Made by a program: the position numbers and the translations under genes. A DNA stretch of 64,000 nt from Xylogone sp. PMI_703 (taxonomy: Eukaryota > Ascomycota > Leotiomycetes), in assembly GCA_021399445.1 (NCBI GenBank), contig JAJTUQ010000002.1, positions 3,410,001 to 3,474,000 on the forward strand, read 5' to 3'. Within the stretch, counting starts at the first letter, position 1; every line of letters starts with the position of its first letter. Below are positions 49,401 through 60,973 of the stretch, piece by piece. The notes under the pieces were generated by a model. That model worked only from the letters and a program-made list of their open reading frames with translations. It was not told the DNA's origin and searched no databases.

Positions 49401-50042
49401 GAAACACCTGCCTAAAAGCCTCTAATCCACCACCCCGAACCAATTAATCTGCACACAAGATTGCAGGTGGGTGATCTGCATGGCATCGCTCTCTTTGCAT
49501 TGCGCTTGCATGCGTGCAGCTCTCTTGTGGGTTGGATCGCGCTAGCCGAAATCTCTCATTTGTATGTTTGTATGAGGGATTAATGGTGGCCAGTCGAGCT
49601 GTGTAGCAGTGGCTGAGGATCGGACTGCAACGGAGTTCCTAAGGCAGGCGAGGAAGAATCGGAGCTTCTCGACAATGAGCAGGAAGCGAGGTCGTTGGAC
49701 ACCTCAGGTTTAAATTCATTAAATTAAAGATACGGAGGTACTTGTACAATCGGTTGACGCTCAGATATCACGTGTTCTTCTTCTTCTTTCAAAGATTATT
49801 GAACTGGTTATGATTTCTAGAGCTATGAAATTGATTCAAGTAAACAACATCTATAACGTACTGCGTAGAAAATGGCCTCTACAGATGTTTTCAGTAAATC
49901 CACTGAGAGCATATCATGTGATTGTAATCTAGCCCCAATAGGTTAGATACCGAATTACCGATGCGGCCATGATGGAACTTCACTCAACAGCCCTCCAAAG
50001 AGCCAAACCAACGTCGACTTCAATTGACCCTCCCATCTCATC
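46403..50042. other. 3.6-kb intergenic region between divergent genes
   Basis: It holds the promoters of the DUF2457 gene (left) and ATP16 (right). Composition shifts from GC-rich (46.8-48.9 kb) to AT-rich. Several frames of 100-175 codons exist (48380-48904 minus, 47366-47851 plus), but they overlap on both strands, and the longest starts at GTG. None has a recognisable domain. No tRNA or 5S gene was found. Confidence 0.5.
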
Positions 50043-50860
50043 ATGAACTCTATGAGAATTGCTCGTGCCGCTCTGCGGGCACGCCCTGCAGCTTTCAAGG
50101 CCCCTCTTCAGCGAAGAGGCTACGCCGAAGCTGTCTCGGACAAGGTCCGTAATGTCCCGCGAAAATATATATAATTCTTTTCCCATGGGTATTTTTTGCT
50201 AATTCATCCCCCCAGATCAAATTGAGCTTGGCTCTTCCTCACGAGGTACGTCTGAAATATCAGGATGTTATGGTGGAATTGGATTGCAGATGGGCAAATA
50301 GACGATTTGGGCATACATGAACATTGAGCTCTTTCCCGGGACCTGTACCTCTAACGCCTAGATTTCTAGTCCGTCTACAAGTCGCAGGATGTCGTCCAGG
50401 TCAACATCCCAGCAGAGTCCGGTGAAATGGGTGTCCTTGCCAACCACGTTCCCTCAATTGAGCAGCTGAAGCCCGGACTTGTGGAGGTTATTGAGGAGAG
50501 TGGTGGTACCAAGCAGTTCTTCCGTATGTTACCTACTATAATGCCGGATACTACGTCATGGTGCTAAGAGATTTGTGTTCATATAGTTTCTGGGGGATTT
50601 GCCGTTGTGCAGCCAAACTCAGAGCTCAGCATCAACGCCGTAGAGGGTTACGCATTAGAAGATTTCAGCGCCGAGGCTGTTCGATCGCAGATTGCGGAGG
50701 CACAGAAGATTGCCAGCGGAAGTGGGAGCGAACGGGATATCGCAGAGGCAAAGATTGAGCTCGAGGTCAGGCCAGAGATCATTACTGTAATGGGAAGAAG
50801 CGTCCCCTGCTGACTTTGAGATTTTAGGTCCTAGAGAGTTTGCAAGCTGCACTCAAGTAG
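50043..50860 (+). CDS. ATP16: ATP synthase F1 subunit delta, mitochondrial
   Basis: This central-stalk subunit of mitochondrial F1Fo ATP synthase couples rotor to catalytic head (the bacterial epsilon equivalent). Five exons: 50043-50144, 50216-50245 (only 30 nt), 50370-50523, 50587-50765 and 50828-50860, giving 165 residues. The presequence is Arg/Ala-rich (MNSMRIARAALRARPAAFK) and ends near QRRGYAEA. The mature part starts at about KIKLSLALPHESVYKS. It contains VNIPAESGEMGVLANHVPS and FFLSGGFAVVQPNSELSI, the conserved beta-sandwich, then two C-terminal helices. Introns are 71, 124, 63 and 62 bp. High intron number for a short gene is common for this subunit in filamentous fungi. Confidence 0.94.
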
Positions 50861-51230
50861 GAGTTGATACTGTGAGGTTTGCACCATGATGAGGGAATGA
50901 TAGAGGGAGCCACCATGTACATCAAAATTACTCTTTCATAGAATTTGTGCAAAAAAGGGGTATAATTGTCTCTAGATCCACTGCTGCAATTTCGCGTTAG
51001 CTACTTCCAATCCTTCTGCATGGTGCTATGGCCATTTTACGAGGTTCCTTCCAGTGGACCCAGCGTGCCCAGACAGCCAGACTCCCTCCCGCCGCCTAAT
51101 CATACCAAAGCTCCCGAACATGCGCAGTGAATACGACTTCCTCCACCCGGAGCCGCGTAAGAGATCCCGAGCCCCTATTGTCTACGGTAACATAGCTCGA
51201 CCTCAACGAGTTTTCTAGAATGTGGATGCT
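50861..51230. other. Convergent 3' flanks of ATP16 and NAT3
   Basis: This 370-bp spacer between two converging genes has an AT-rich beginning and no open frame worth noting. It presumably holds both 3' UTRs. Confidence 0.6.
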
Positions 51231-51856
51231 TTACCAGACATCACTGGGATCAACCTCGAATGTCTCCCCGTTCTCCCTGACATGCTTCCTAGTCTTATCC
51301 CTTTTCAGGGGCTTTCGCATATCATATGCGTCTTCACCGTCTTCACTCTCTCCTGATAAATCATCGACGTAGTAGTTGACCACTTTCCTGTACACACTAT
51401 ATCCCATACCTTTATAAAGCGATTGCGCAATAGTATTGCTCTTTCGAACAAACAAATCCACAAACCATGCATCGTATTCATCACCGGAGCGCTCCAAGCT
51501 GGTAGATAGAGTTCTGGCAAGACCCAATCGACGAGCGTGAGGTGCTACGGTCAGGGCCGTAATATGTGCGTGCCATGGAAGGTAGTGCTCGCTGAATTGG
51601 TAATACGATGGGGAGGATTCAAGCTTGCCCATCACTGTAAAATACCTGCTTTAGCTGAAGATCGATATATATAAGAAGGCGCCTTACTGTAGCCGTCGAT
51701 TGTCCCATCTCGCCCTTCGGCTACGTTGAACAGGTGCGGCCATCGAGCTATGTAAGAAAAGTAAAAGCTGAGGTCATATGTCTCGGTCAAGGGATCAAGG
51801 TTCGTTAAGTTGAACTTGAGCACATCAGCTGCTTCAAATGGGCGCAAGGACGCCAT
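51231..51856 (-). CDS. NAT3: NatB N-terminal acetyltransferase catalytic subunit
   Basis: This is the catalytic subunit (Naa20/Nat3) of ribosome-associated NatB, which acetylates nascent proteins starting Met-Asp, Met-Glu, Met-Asn or Met-Gln. Exon 1 is 51856-51688, the intron 51687-51635 (53 bp) and exon 2 51634-51231, giving 190 residues, the usual length. The GNAT fold is visible: the N-terminus MASLRPFEAADVLKFNLTNLD is diagnostic for Naa20, and acetyl-CoA binding motif R/Q-x-x-G-x-A appears as RRLGLA in beta-4/helix-3. DLFVRKSNTIAQSLYKGMGY follows. The C-terminus is DAYDMRKPLKRDKTRK. The splice creates YMMGK, matching the family's GYxMGK. Confidence 0.94.
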
Positions 51857-52612
51857 GGGGAACCTATATAATCAAAGATCACCCCCCCAAAATGAAGATT
51901 GTTCCCGAGACCCCAAAAAGTGTTCCCGATCTAGATGGTGGTTTCTCTTTGCTTATTTTCTCTAGAGACATGCATATTGAGGAGCGCTGGTGTCCCTCCG
52001 GAAAATAGTTTCTCCTCAGGGAGCAATGCTGTGATTGAGCACCACAGACCTCACGAAGGTCCACTCATGGGGGCTTAAGGATGTTTTTAATTTCTCTCTA
52101 CTTTCTTCATGCTCTATGCCCAGTTCATATCTCTAGCATATCCTTCATTTCTTGCTTCCTGCGACCGATATAGAGTGCAAATTATTTGCACAAGGCGAAA
52201 GAACAGTGAGCCAGTAGCCTTCCCGTTTTTTTCAAGCCAGCGCATTGTTCGTGATTTGCGATCCCTGAAACAAACGGTTGCGGCCAATCGCCAAGGGACC
52301 GGACCATTATTCACGGGCAAAAAATAATAGTATGGGCATCTAAGCATTAATCCTTGAACCACATCCCATGTTTCCCGAACCGTCGAAATATTGTCTCCTT
52401 AAAATATCAACTTGGAAGACACGGTCTTAGGTGGGAATCCCTCAAGGACCCGGAACGGACCTTCTAAACGAAAATTCTATGTTTCATGAACCTCCTGGAG
52501 TCAGACAAAAGACCCTGGCTCTAGAGCTCCTTTTTTTGATATCCCGCGGTAGCTTGGAATTAACGTACGAGTTGCACTCTCTTCAAGTACAGAGAGTACC
52601 ATATACCTAAAA
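51857..52612. promoter_or_regulatory. Divergent promoter region, NAT3 and 52.6-kb gene
   Basis: This 756-bp spacer lies between divergently transcribed genes. It contains only overlapping short frames. A C8 run lies near 51885. Core promoter elements could not be assigned with confidence. Confidence 0.45.
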
Positions 52613-53829
52613 ATGTCCGCATCTGCGTCGCCGCACACCCCGAGACACGGGAGACATCCCTCGAATATCGACCTCTCCTTTGCGAGCCCTCTTACCTATG
52701 GCGAGCGCCCAGGCTCAAGAAGGAGTTCGAAAGGCTCCATGCAATCGCCAGTTTCCCCCAACCACATCAGTCATACTCGGTCAGGCTCCATGATAAATGA
52801 CGGGTTTGGGAATGGGCTACCAGCGGGTGCATCGAATGGTCTAGGCAACTTAGCAGACGAATTAGCAGACGCGTGGGATGACGAGGAGGTGGAAGGGGAC
52901 GGAGAAGATGATGAGCCAGAATTGAACTTCCAGGAAGTCAAAGAAGATGGACCTACAAGAGATAGTGGTGTGGATATCAGTACTTCGCCGGCAGAACATC
53001 CTCAAAACTCGAATCTAACAGCGCCTACTTCGACTAAAGCGCATCGCAGACAAGGCAGTGAATATGATGGGAGCGAGTATGGGGACGAGTCGGATCTTGA
53101 CACACAAGGACTTCCACCCGCATTATTGACGAGGATGGATATGGTGGAGAGCCTCGCACGACGAGGGACAGAAAATAGCGGTACGGATAGGGATACCGTC
53201 GTCAAGAGAGTTATAGAGGGGCTGAAAGATCTCGGTGCACAATCCGGAGTAGAGGGTGGAGCAACAAGGTAATGCATTCACATATTCATAAATCACGGAT
53301 ATAATACTCACCCCCTTTACACAGACTCATCACAGCTCATTCCGCCCTGTCAACACATCTTCTCCACCAGTCACGGTTATTACAGTCCCTTTCGTACCCC
53401 TTATTCTCCCCATTGGCATTACCACCGGATGAACAATTCATAGATGACCTCATCCCAGTCATTGTCAGTGTCAATGAATCCATGCCGCGACCCACCACGG
53501 CTGCTTTGGATGCATTATCACAACTGCATGGTCTAACTAGTGACCTCGCTCAAACCTTAAACTATCTCTCTGATACCCTCCATATGTCTAGACAGACTAC
53601 CACCATAGCAAGCAGGCGGTTAAGGAGTGCCAGAGAGCTCGTCATCGAGATGAGGAAAGAGGAAGACGCCAGAGAAGAAGGAGAACGATGGCTCACGAAA
53701 GGCAACTGGTCAGAACGACTTGGCCGTAGGGAATGTGCTGGCGTTTGTAGGGACGTCGTCGGGGGCTTCGAAGAGGTCTGTAATGACTGGAGAGCCAGAC
53801 TCGTAGCACAAGCAGAGGCGGTAAGTTAA
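52613..53829 (+). CDS. Ser-rich protein with helical C-terminus, function unknown
   Basis: Exon 1 is 52613-53268, the intron 53269-53324 (56 bp) and exon 2 53325-53829, giving 386 residues. The N-terminal half is disordered with Ser/Pro/Arg (SPHTPRHGRHPSNIDLSFAS) and an acidic stretch (DDEEVEGDGEDDEPE). The C-terminal half is predicted by eye to be helical and more ordered (LTRMDMVESLARRG, HLLHQSRLLQSLSYPL, a region ending EEVCNDWRARL). I do not recognise the family. The stop lies inside a perfect donor (GCG|GTAAGTTAA). Splicing it to an acceptor at 53890 would replace the last two residues with a basic-aromatic tail of 12 residues ending at 53929, so the true 3' end may be 53929. Confidence 0.75.
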
Positions 53830-56042
53830 AGTACGAGCACGCCATGACCATCTTTGTTGTTTTATGGATTGGGTAAACTTTTCGGGTCAGCGAAAGAGGC
53901 GTTTTTGGAAAGACTTTTTTTGTTTATAGCCACATACCTCTTGAGCGCGCGGATCTACTAGAGAGATAAATATACTTGGGGTGCTTAAAGGAACTTTGGT
54001 TTGAGAAATAGATATTCCTGCAATGATTATATTTCCTTGCTATCTGTCTAAGTCATAATGAAATAAGTTCTCATGCGTTGAACCTTTGCGATCTGATCAC
54101 TCCAGGCACGTGTTTCTGTTCAACAGAATCAATGTATTCCTGTAATAGAATTCCACTTTACAATAACAGTGTAGTACCGACAGCTCATCGAGTCAAGAAA
54201 ATAGAGATATCAAATCAAAAATACCAGCGTGGGACATACTAAGGCTCCACGCCCAGGGGTATTACCAGCTACCAATTCTAGATACATGAAAGCACAGTGT
54301 TTCTGTCTTGACAGATGACCCGTGGATGTCGCTAATTAGAGAAGACATGTTCCCTTTCTTGCCTTTCAATAACTCTGGTTCATAATTAGATTTCCCGTCA
54401 AAAGAAATACAGCCGGTTGTTTCAACAACAACCGATTAATTTTTGCTAAAAGCAACTACTTTGTAATTTTGATATCCAAGAAGGAAATTACCAGGTATAT
54501 GATTTCATCATTCAAGGATGTAGCTTGTTTGCAATAATAGGAGGTATCTATACATGTAGAACTAGGCATTATGCAGTGAGTATTGGCACGGATGCAATTT
54601 AGCGTGATATACTTCCTCGACTGTACTTCTAGGCGCCAAAGAACCCAAGCAACATAAGAGACACCATGCTTGTAAGCTGGTCTTATTTCAACGACAGAGC
54701 ATAATATCAGGTTCTTGCTTGACCAGCTTTGATTGCATTTTGGTCTTGTGGTGGAGAAGCAGCCTTCATGAACTAGAAGTCATATTGTGCCCAACCTGCA
54801 CATGGCCTATGTGATTAACCATTAAGATAATGCCAGATATCTTAAAATTGATAAAATGGATATGACAAAACCGGAATGAAACCAGGAGAAGATCATCCGG
54901 GAGAATCAGACGAGCGTGCACTTCCTGCACCGTGTATTGAATCAGATACGCCTGTAACCGTCTTCAAGACCTCACTGTAATATTTTGCCAGTAAATGTCG
55001 TGATAGATCCGCGATCAGACTATAGATGGCAACTAGGCGTTTGCTGGCTAGCTGCCCTTCATGGCCAAAACTTAGCCCATATGCAACCATCCGCAGTTTG
55101 TCGTTTGATTTCCCAACCTTCCACATGGACTTCCCAACAGGGTTCTGACGGCCACCAGTGTGCCTGCGAGGATAGCCTAGCACCCTCAACTGCACTTCTG
55201 GTGTGAAGATTTAGCCGCGGACACTTGCAGCGGAATTGAGACCCAAGCTAGAACGGTGTAGTAGTAGAAACTTGAAACAAGTATCTTGAACCTAGCCAAT
55301 AGAAAAATTTTCAAAATGGCCTAAAAAGTTTACCTGACTGCTCATGATAGCTAGGCCACAGAGATAAGCGGAATCCTCTTGGTGTCGATGTATGTTGCCT
55401 CCTAAAGAGAGTTGGATAGAAGGATGCCTCGGAGACCTAGAGCAATTTCTCGGTGATTACGATTTCCGTATACTAGAGTTAGCCAGGAATTATCTTCCCG
55501 TAGCTGGGATTCACCAAACAATGGATCAAGTTCTGAGGTTACTGTGGCGTTGTATATGCTTATCAAGTCGTAACATCCCTTACCGTAGGATAATTGAACA
55601 TCAGACGGAAGGCTCCTAGTATGATCCGTCTCACGTCTTCTCTACGGAGACAGTATTTTGCCACTGAGAAGGATTTTCCCATACAGAGTCTATCTCCCTT
55701 ATAGTAGTCAATGAATACACACAATTGACTGGACCCAGCTGGACTAGAAGATGCAGCCTCGACTTACTTGGTCCTAGCAAATTCCAGCAAAGCACACATA
55801 CCACCAGTAACTTTCAACTCAGATAGGGCAGCCTCGATAGTATGTAAAAGCGTTTTCCTACTCAATTCAGCTCTTCTCATTGACCGCCGGATATCATGGG
55901 AGACCATTGACTGCATTCTGAGACAGGAAAAGGTTCGAAACAAACACATTCTCTCTGGGATTGGGTTATCTTCTGCGATGCAGAGGTAAAGGTTCGCGAA
56001 GCTGCATCAACACCCTCATAGTTAGCGGTGAAGCCGTTTAAT
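53830..56042. other. 2.2-kb intergenic region, uncertain ORFs
   Basis: AT-rich to about 54.9 kb with nothing recognisable. Between 54.89 and 55.95 kb three modest frames occur: 54893-55195 minus (contains KRLVAIYSLIADLSRHLL), 55764-55949 minus and 55392-55619 plus. They have helix-like sequence but no start, splice chain or domain that joins them. They could be remnants of a decayed gene. Immediate upstream sequence (to 56042) should contain the Myb-like gene promoter. Confidence 0.45.
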
Positions 56043-57864
56043 ATGGATATAAGAGAACAATCTCGACCAATCCAAAATGGGTTTCAGAGCTTTGTCTCAA
56101 CCCAAGGACATCAAATTCAGCATCGACCATCCGGTAAAATGATGGAGAATGATATAGATGATTGGGTTATTTCAGAGCAATCAGCTCATCAGCAAATAGA
56201 CAACTGGACGCCATCTATATATGATTTAGACATTAGTGAAAGTTTTTACGTTAGTATCATGCACGAAGATGCTGTATGCAAATAGTGCTAATAAATCTTC
56301 CTTTAGAGTCCATATTCTGAGTCTCAGGAACCTCCCACTGCTCGGGTGCAAGCGATGTCATTATCCACATTGCATGTTCCCGTAGATCAAAGACAATGTC
56401 GGCAAACGAGAAGCTCGTTATTTGTTGATTCAACCTCTACGCATAGACAGCTGATGGCTCAAAGGAGTCCAGTGAGTAGTGGCGCATCTTGTCACCGAGG
56501 AGTCAATTATCTTGAACAGGGCGTTACGGATAGAAGCTATCATGTATTTCAGGGGAACTCAAACGGACCTAACTGTTTTATCACTGAGCACTTGACTGAC
56601 CGAGACCAAATGCGGATGGCGTCCTGGTATCTTTCAGCTCAACTAGCCTGCACATCCTATGGAGGCCCAGTTCTACCAATTCATAGGGACTGCTTAGGCA
56701 TAGACAATGGCGACGATGGGAACAATATCAACCACAACTATCCACTATCAAAGACGTCGAATAACCCACTACTATCAGAGCCTCCTAGTAGGTACCACAG
56801 TGGTCCCTCAGTTCCTGCTTCTGTGCGAAATCTTCCTATTTCGAGACCACTTCTTCCACTAGACCTTGCAGAGCTTGGCACGGCGGATGGTTTATTGCAC
56901 AATGGAGCTTTCCCGGATGAACAGCATCAGCATTATAGAGATACCGCTGCGTGGGCATTGACGGCATCTGACCTGGTAGACGTCAAGCCTAGTGAAACAG
57001 CTTTTGAGCATGAGATGTCCTTGTCAATGTCGGAATCAAGTAGGAGTACTGCAGGATCTGAGGGTCATGTCCTATCAGATAGGGACTCGTCACCGACTCG
57101 GAGAGCCCAACACATTCCTAGAGATAATCAACCGCGGCTGACTGGAAATCATGAACCTATCCTTAGGAGGGCTATCTTCACGAATCGTGTCCTACGAAGT
57201 AACAGGAAAGATATCCAAAGTCCTCATCGAACTTTAATGGCAGATGAAACTCCTTCGTCTGAGCTTACTACCAGTGACGAGAGGTCGGATATCCACTCTC
57301 GACGGGGAGCAACTAAGGAGCCCGAGCTATCTAGACCAAAAGTCTTTCAAAGGATAGAGCCGAAGCCAGAATTGAATGGAGGAACAGTCGTAGCCCAAGA
57401 CTTGGACCATTGTGCAATGACCGAAAAACTTAAACAAGTGCGAGATTCCCGTGATGCTTTCCTTATCCGACTAAGACTAGAGGGAAAATCGTACAAAGAG
57501 ATTCGCAAGTTGGGAAAATTCACGGAGGCTGAATCGACTTTGAGAGGCCGTTTTAGGACGTTGATCAAACCTCGCAGAGCACGGGTACGGAGGCCGGAAT
57601 GGAAGGAGGAGGATGTAAGTATTCGAGACAATGCGGCTTGGGCTATGCTAATTCTTTCATCTCTAGTTGAGGCTTCTGAGGGAAGCTGTATATAAGCTGA
57701 CGATTTATGGACAGACCCCATTACAGAACAGAGTTCCATGGAAACATGTCGCTGAATATATAGCGGAAAACGGTGGTTCATATCATTTTGGAAATGCGAC
57801 CTGTCGAAAGAAATGGGATGAACTTCAAGAAGCGGAGTACTCGAACAGTCCAAACACACGCTAG
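56043..57864 (+). CDS. Myb/SANT-like DNA-binding protein
   Basis: Exons are 56043-56249, 56307-57614 and 57667-57864 (introns 57 and 52 bp), giving 570 residues. Residues 1-430 are disordered, rich in Ser, Gln, His and Asn. The C-terminal 120 residues are conserved in character: FLIRLRLEGKSYKEIRKLG, then AESTLRGRFRTLIK, RRPEWKEED, and, across the last splice, LRLLREAV...VPWKHVAEYIAENGGSYHF and ATCRKKWDEL. The spaced Trp residues and helix pattern fit a fungal Myb-like family with tandem helices. The last intron falls inside this domain, so a reading without it would end early at 57695. Exon 1 joins FY to SPYSESQEPP. Role and targets are unknown. Its stop lies 148 bp from that of the convergent Ap4A phosphorylase gene. 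Confidence 0.82.
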
Positions 57865-58012
57865 TTAATTGAAGCCTTCTAGGACAGCTTTTGAGTTCAA
57901 TGTTCATTTATCACCAATGCTGGCGGCGTGCAGCTTAGATGGCTTAGATTGTTGTTTGTCATTCTCAAAAGTTCGCTTTGCGCTTACTGGACTCTCGAAT
58001 GAAACAAATATA

Positions 58013-59148
58013 TCAAGAGCTCTGTTGCACCGAGTGATTCTGTGAAATACCAATAGCAGTCAAAATATCTTTAAGTTTTGCTTCGTCATTTTTAAGAGCG
58101 TTCCATTCTGCATCACTCTTTACTAAGAGTGTCCCGGCCAAGAGCGTCCCGTTCAAGGCCACCGGTCCTAATGATTCGCCGGTCTCTGATGGAATCTTAA
58201 TCCCCTCCGCAATCCTTGGACATAGTACCAACGTCGTATCTGTGAAGCCAAGATTGTAGCTCATAGGCGGAGAGCCATCCACAGCTTCGTTCAGGTCCCC
58301 TTCAGAATGGCTCGTTAAATATTGTTGCATAGCATGGCGTGCCTGCTCATGCATCTTTAGATATATTCTGTGGATCATATCCGAAGTTGCGTCTTTGGGG
58401 ATTGGAGCTGAAAAGTGGAGAAATGGAAGAACTATGGGTGTCAGAATATAGGTCGTTTCTATCCTAAATTAAATGCCTACCAGGTTTCGGTTCTGTTGTA
58501 AGACGATCTATAAGAGGCTTCCATTCGTCTGCCTTTAGTCCTTCATACATGGAGTCTACCGGTAGAAACTGTATATGTCTATGCGGCTGACTAGCCCCCG
58601 AATGTTCGCCTGAGTTAAAGAACCCGAACAGCTCTTTACCCTCGGCACGGTACGTAGCAAGACAAGTGTATGCCGCGCCCAGATCATCCTCCTCTAAGAG
58701 ATCCGTCTGCAGCTTGAATTCTTTTGTGGCAAGTATGAAATGCTCTGGAACAATAGCAAACTTGTTCAGCACTACATAATGAGCAGGAGGAACCTCAGTA
58801 ACGTAGAGGCTTGGTGGAGGATTCAGAAAGGGATTGAGTGGCTTCTGGGGCCCATCCGGTTTGGTTGCTTTCGGTTTTTGAGCCAATACCGGAGAATATC
58901 GTATTTGAAACTGTGTTTCTTGAATATCAAATGTGTTGTTCTACTGCGACTTGAGTAACCTGTCAACTTACAGCTAGAGTGTCGAAACGGAGGATGGAAA
59001 CTTGAGTTGGATAGTATGTTAAGCTGCTGTCTTCTTTAGCTTTGTAAAACTTTTCGCGAACGAGGTTTGGCAGGTCCTTTGGAAGTTTGGCCATGACTCT
59101 TGTGAACTTTAAACTAGACAATGATATTGTTGACGAAGCTCGAAACAT
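58013..59148 (-). CDS. APA2: Diadenosine tetraphosphate phosphorylase (ATP adenylyltransferase)
   Basis: This enzyme cleaves Ap4A with phosphate to ATP and ADP. Exons are 59148-58972, 58910-58481 and 58431-58013 (introns 61 and 49 bp), giving 341 residues, as in yeast Apa1/Apa2. Motifs include FQIRYSPVLAQKP after the first splice, NPFLNPPPSLYV, LNKFAIVPEHFILATKEF and the HIT-type active site SGASQPHRHIQFLP, where the first His of the final HxH forms the nucleotidyl intermediate in the family. The C-terminal domain has YNLGFTDTTLVLCPR. Two in-frame ATGs exist: 59148 adds 18 basic, Ser/Thr-rich residues (MFRASSTISLSSLKFTRV) that look like a mitochondrial presequence; 59094 gives MAKLPKDLP. Confidence 0.93.
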
Positions 59149-59425
59149 GTCGTTACCACGGTGCTAAATTCGGTAACCCGCCAGGCACTTTGGGTATGCT
59201 CCGCGCCGTTGCGCCTAGCTAGGCACATTACGTCATTTAGAATCCGTCCCGTTTTGGTTCCTGAATGATATACACTGCCAGATAATGTAAGGCTTCAGAA
59301 TGTGTTCCTATTATTCATAGGAGTAGCTATTGTGAGGGTAGCCGTTATGATTAGGTTAATTCATTGGGGTGGTGACTTCCAGATATAAGTCCATTGAAGT
59401 ACAAGAGTTTACTTTTCATACAATT

Positions 59426-60236
59426 TTAACAAGCCCGCCCACCATCCGCCATGTAAATTGCGCCTGTTACAAAGGATGATTCGGGTCCGAGCAAGAACGC
59501 AATCACATTTCCAACCTCCTCTGGTGTTCCTACCCTCTTTATTGCACTAGCTGCTTCACCGCTCTCCTTTTCAGTGCTATTCCTTTCTGCTGCTTGGTCT
59601 AGCATAGGTGTTTGGATAGCACCGGGCCCAACAGCATTGACCCTGATATTCCGGTCGCCCATCTCCTTTGCAGCGGCTCGAGTGAGGCCAATTACTCCGT
59701 GTTTGGTCGCCGAATATGCCCCGTAATAAGGAAAACCTAACAGTTGTATCAATATGACCTATCTAGATGTGATTTTGAGAGCTGCGTAGTTACCCATTAC
59801 ACCCTGCACCGAAGAAACATTGACAATTGATCCCGAATCTGCAATGTTCCTCAGCTCGGCTCTGAGACAATACATCAATCCGGTCAGATTAATAGCAATA
59901 AGCCGATCCCATTCGTCATCCTCAATGTCCATGACTCTGTGGATGCCGTGGTGTGGCCCAATAACGCCGGCCACGTTTGCTGCTCCATCAAGTCTTCCAT
60001 ATCTCTACTATGCTCGCAATCCAATTATCAACATCTGAACGCTTAGCTACGTTCACAAGGGTGATCATAAATGGAACATTGAGAGCATCGAAATATTTCT
60101 GCGTCTCAGCGAGGGTCGTGGGGTTGTAGTCTGCTATACAAACTGTTGCACCTCGAGAGGAGAGGATCTTAGCCGTTGCGAGGCCAATGCCTGAAGCACC
60201 TCCTGTGATGGCAATTACCCTGCCTTGAAGGGACAT
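59426..60236 (-). CDS. Short-chain dehydrogenase/reductase with apparent frameshift
   Basis: This is a classical SDR oxidoreductase (3-oxoacyl reductase-like) with NAD(P) motif TGGASGIG (residues 11-18) at the N-terminus, then NVAGVIG, INLTGLMYCLR, the active-site Ser in NVSSVQG, YSATK (catalytic Tyr and Lys) and VNAVGPGAIQTPM. Segments are 60236-60003, 60001-59794 and 59736-59426, with a 57-bp intron (59793-59737). At 60002 the frame must shift by one base: the first segment runs SIVE then stops at 59988, whereas the next frame gives YGRLDGAANVAG. No intron can explain it. The gene is either a recent pseudogene or contains a sequence error. All catalytic motifs are otherwise intact. Substrate is unknown. 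Confidence 0.75.
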
Positions 60237-60973
60237 TTCAACGTAAGGATATACTGAATACCGAGAGAGAAAAGGTTAACGGAGGAAGGGAATGGATATT
60301 GAGGAGGATCGGCATTATGTACTATTGAACCAGCCCTCGTCCCATGCTTGCTCGTGCCTAGAGTGTCCCTCTGGCTTCTCTTAAAGGCCTCATTATTTCA
60401 TTTAGAGCAGCCTAATCTGCCAGGCTTGCTTAAAAAGCTTATCACCACTGCAACTATGACCTGTTTATGTCGTGAATATTGCTTGATAGAGGATATGGTG
60501 GGGCACAGTGGACTCCACCACGGAAGGTGGGCTTCTACCGGGCCAAGAGCAACCGAGAAACCTTCCGTATGGAAGCGCCTTCTGGAGTGGTAGGGACTAT
60601 GGCGTGTACACAGTATGGCAGAGAGTCTGGCTGTAGATACTGTTTCCACGCCGGCGCCCTACATGTAGGATAATGGGTCCACGTGCGTCGTGGCTAAGAC
60701 TGGCTTACGGGGGAAGGCGCTACCCCACAGCGTTCGCTGAAGCCGCTTGGAATGCAGGTGCGAGTCCCCATGACCGCATAGTTGACCGGGGTAAGCAGCG
60801 TCGTGAAACAACCCTCCTCCTCCAGCTCTCTCTTTTTCTTTCTTAAACTTCCTCTGCTTAGACTATTTCCTTACTGTCCTGGCGCAAGAAACACATGTTT
60901 ATCTGTTACTGAAGCTAGAATTAGAGATTAGGCAGGTCGCAGTCAACGCACCTGTCTTATAAAGTTGCCTACG
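60237..60973. promoter_or_regulatory. Divergent spacer between SDR and glutaminase genes
   Basis: This 737-bp stretch between two divergent genes should contain both promoters. A tRNA-like but degenerate stretch (about 60684-60779) is described under findings and is not called as a gene. A pyrimidine-rich block with CTCTCTCTTTTTCTTTC lies at 60825-60845. No open frame is convincing. Confidence 0.45.
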
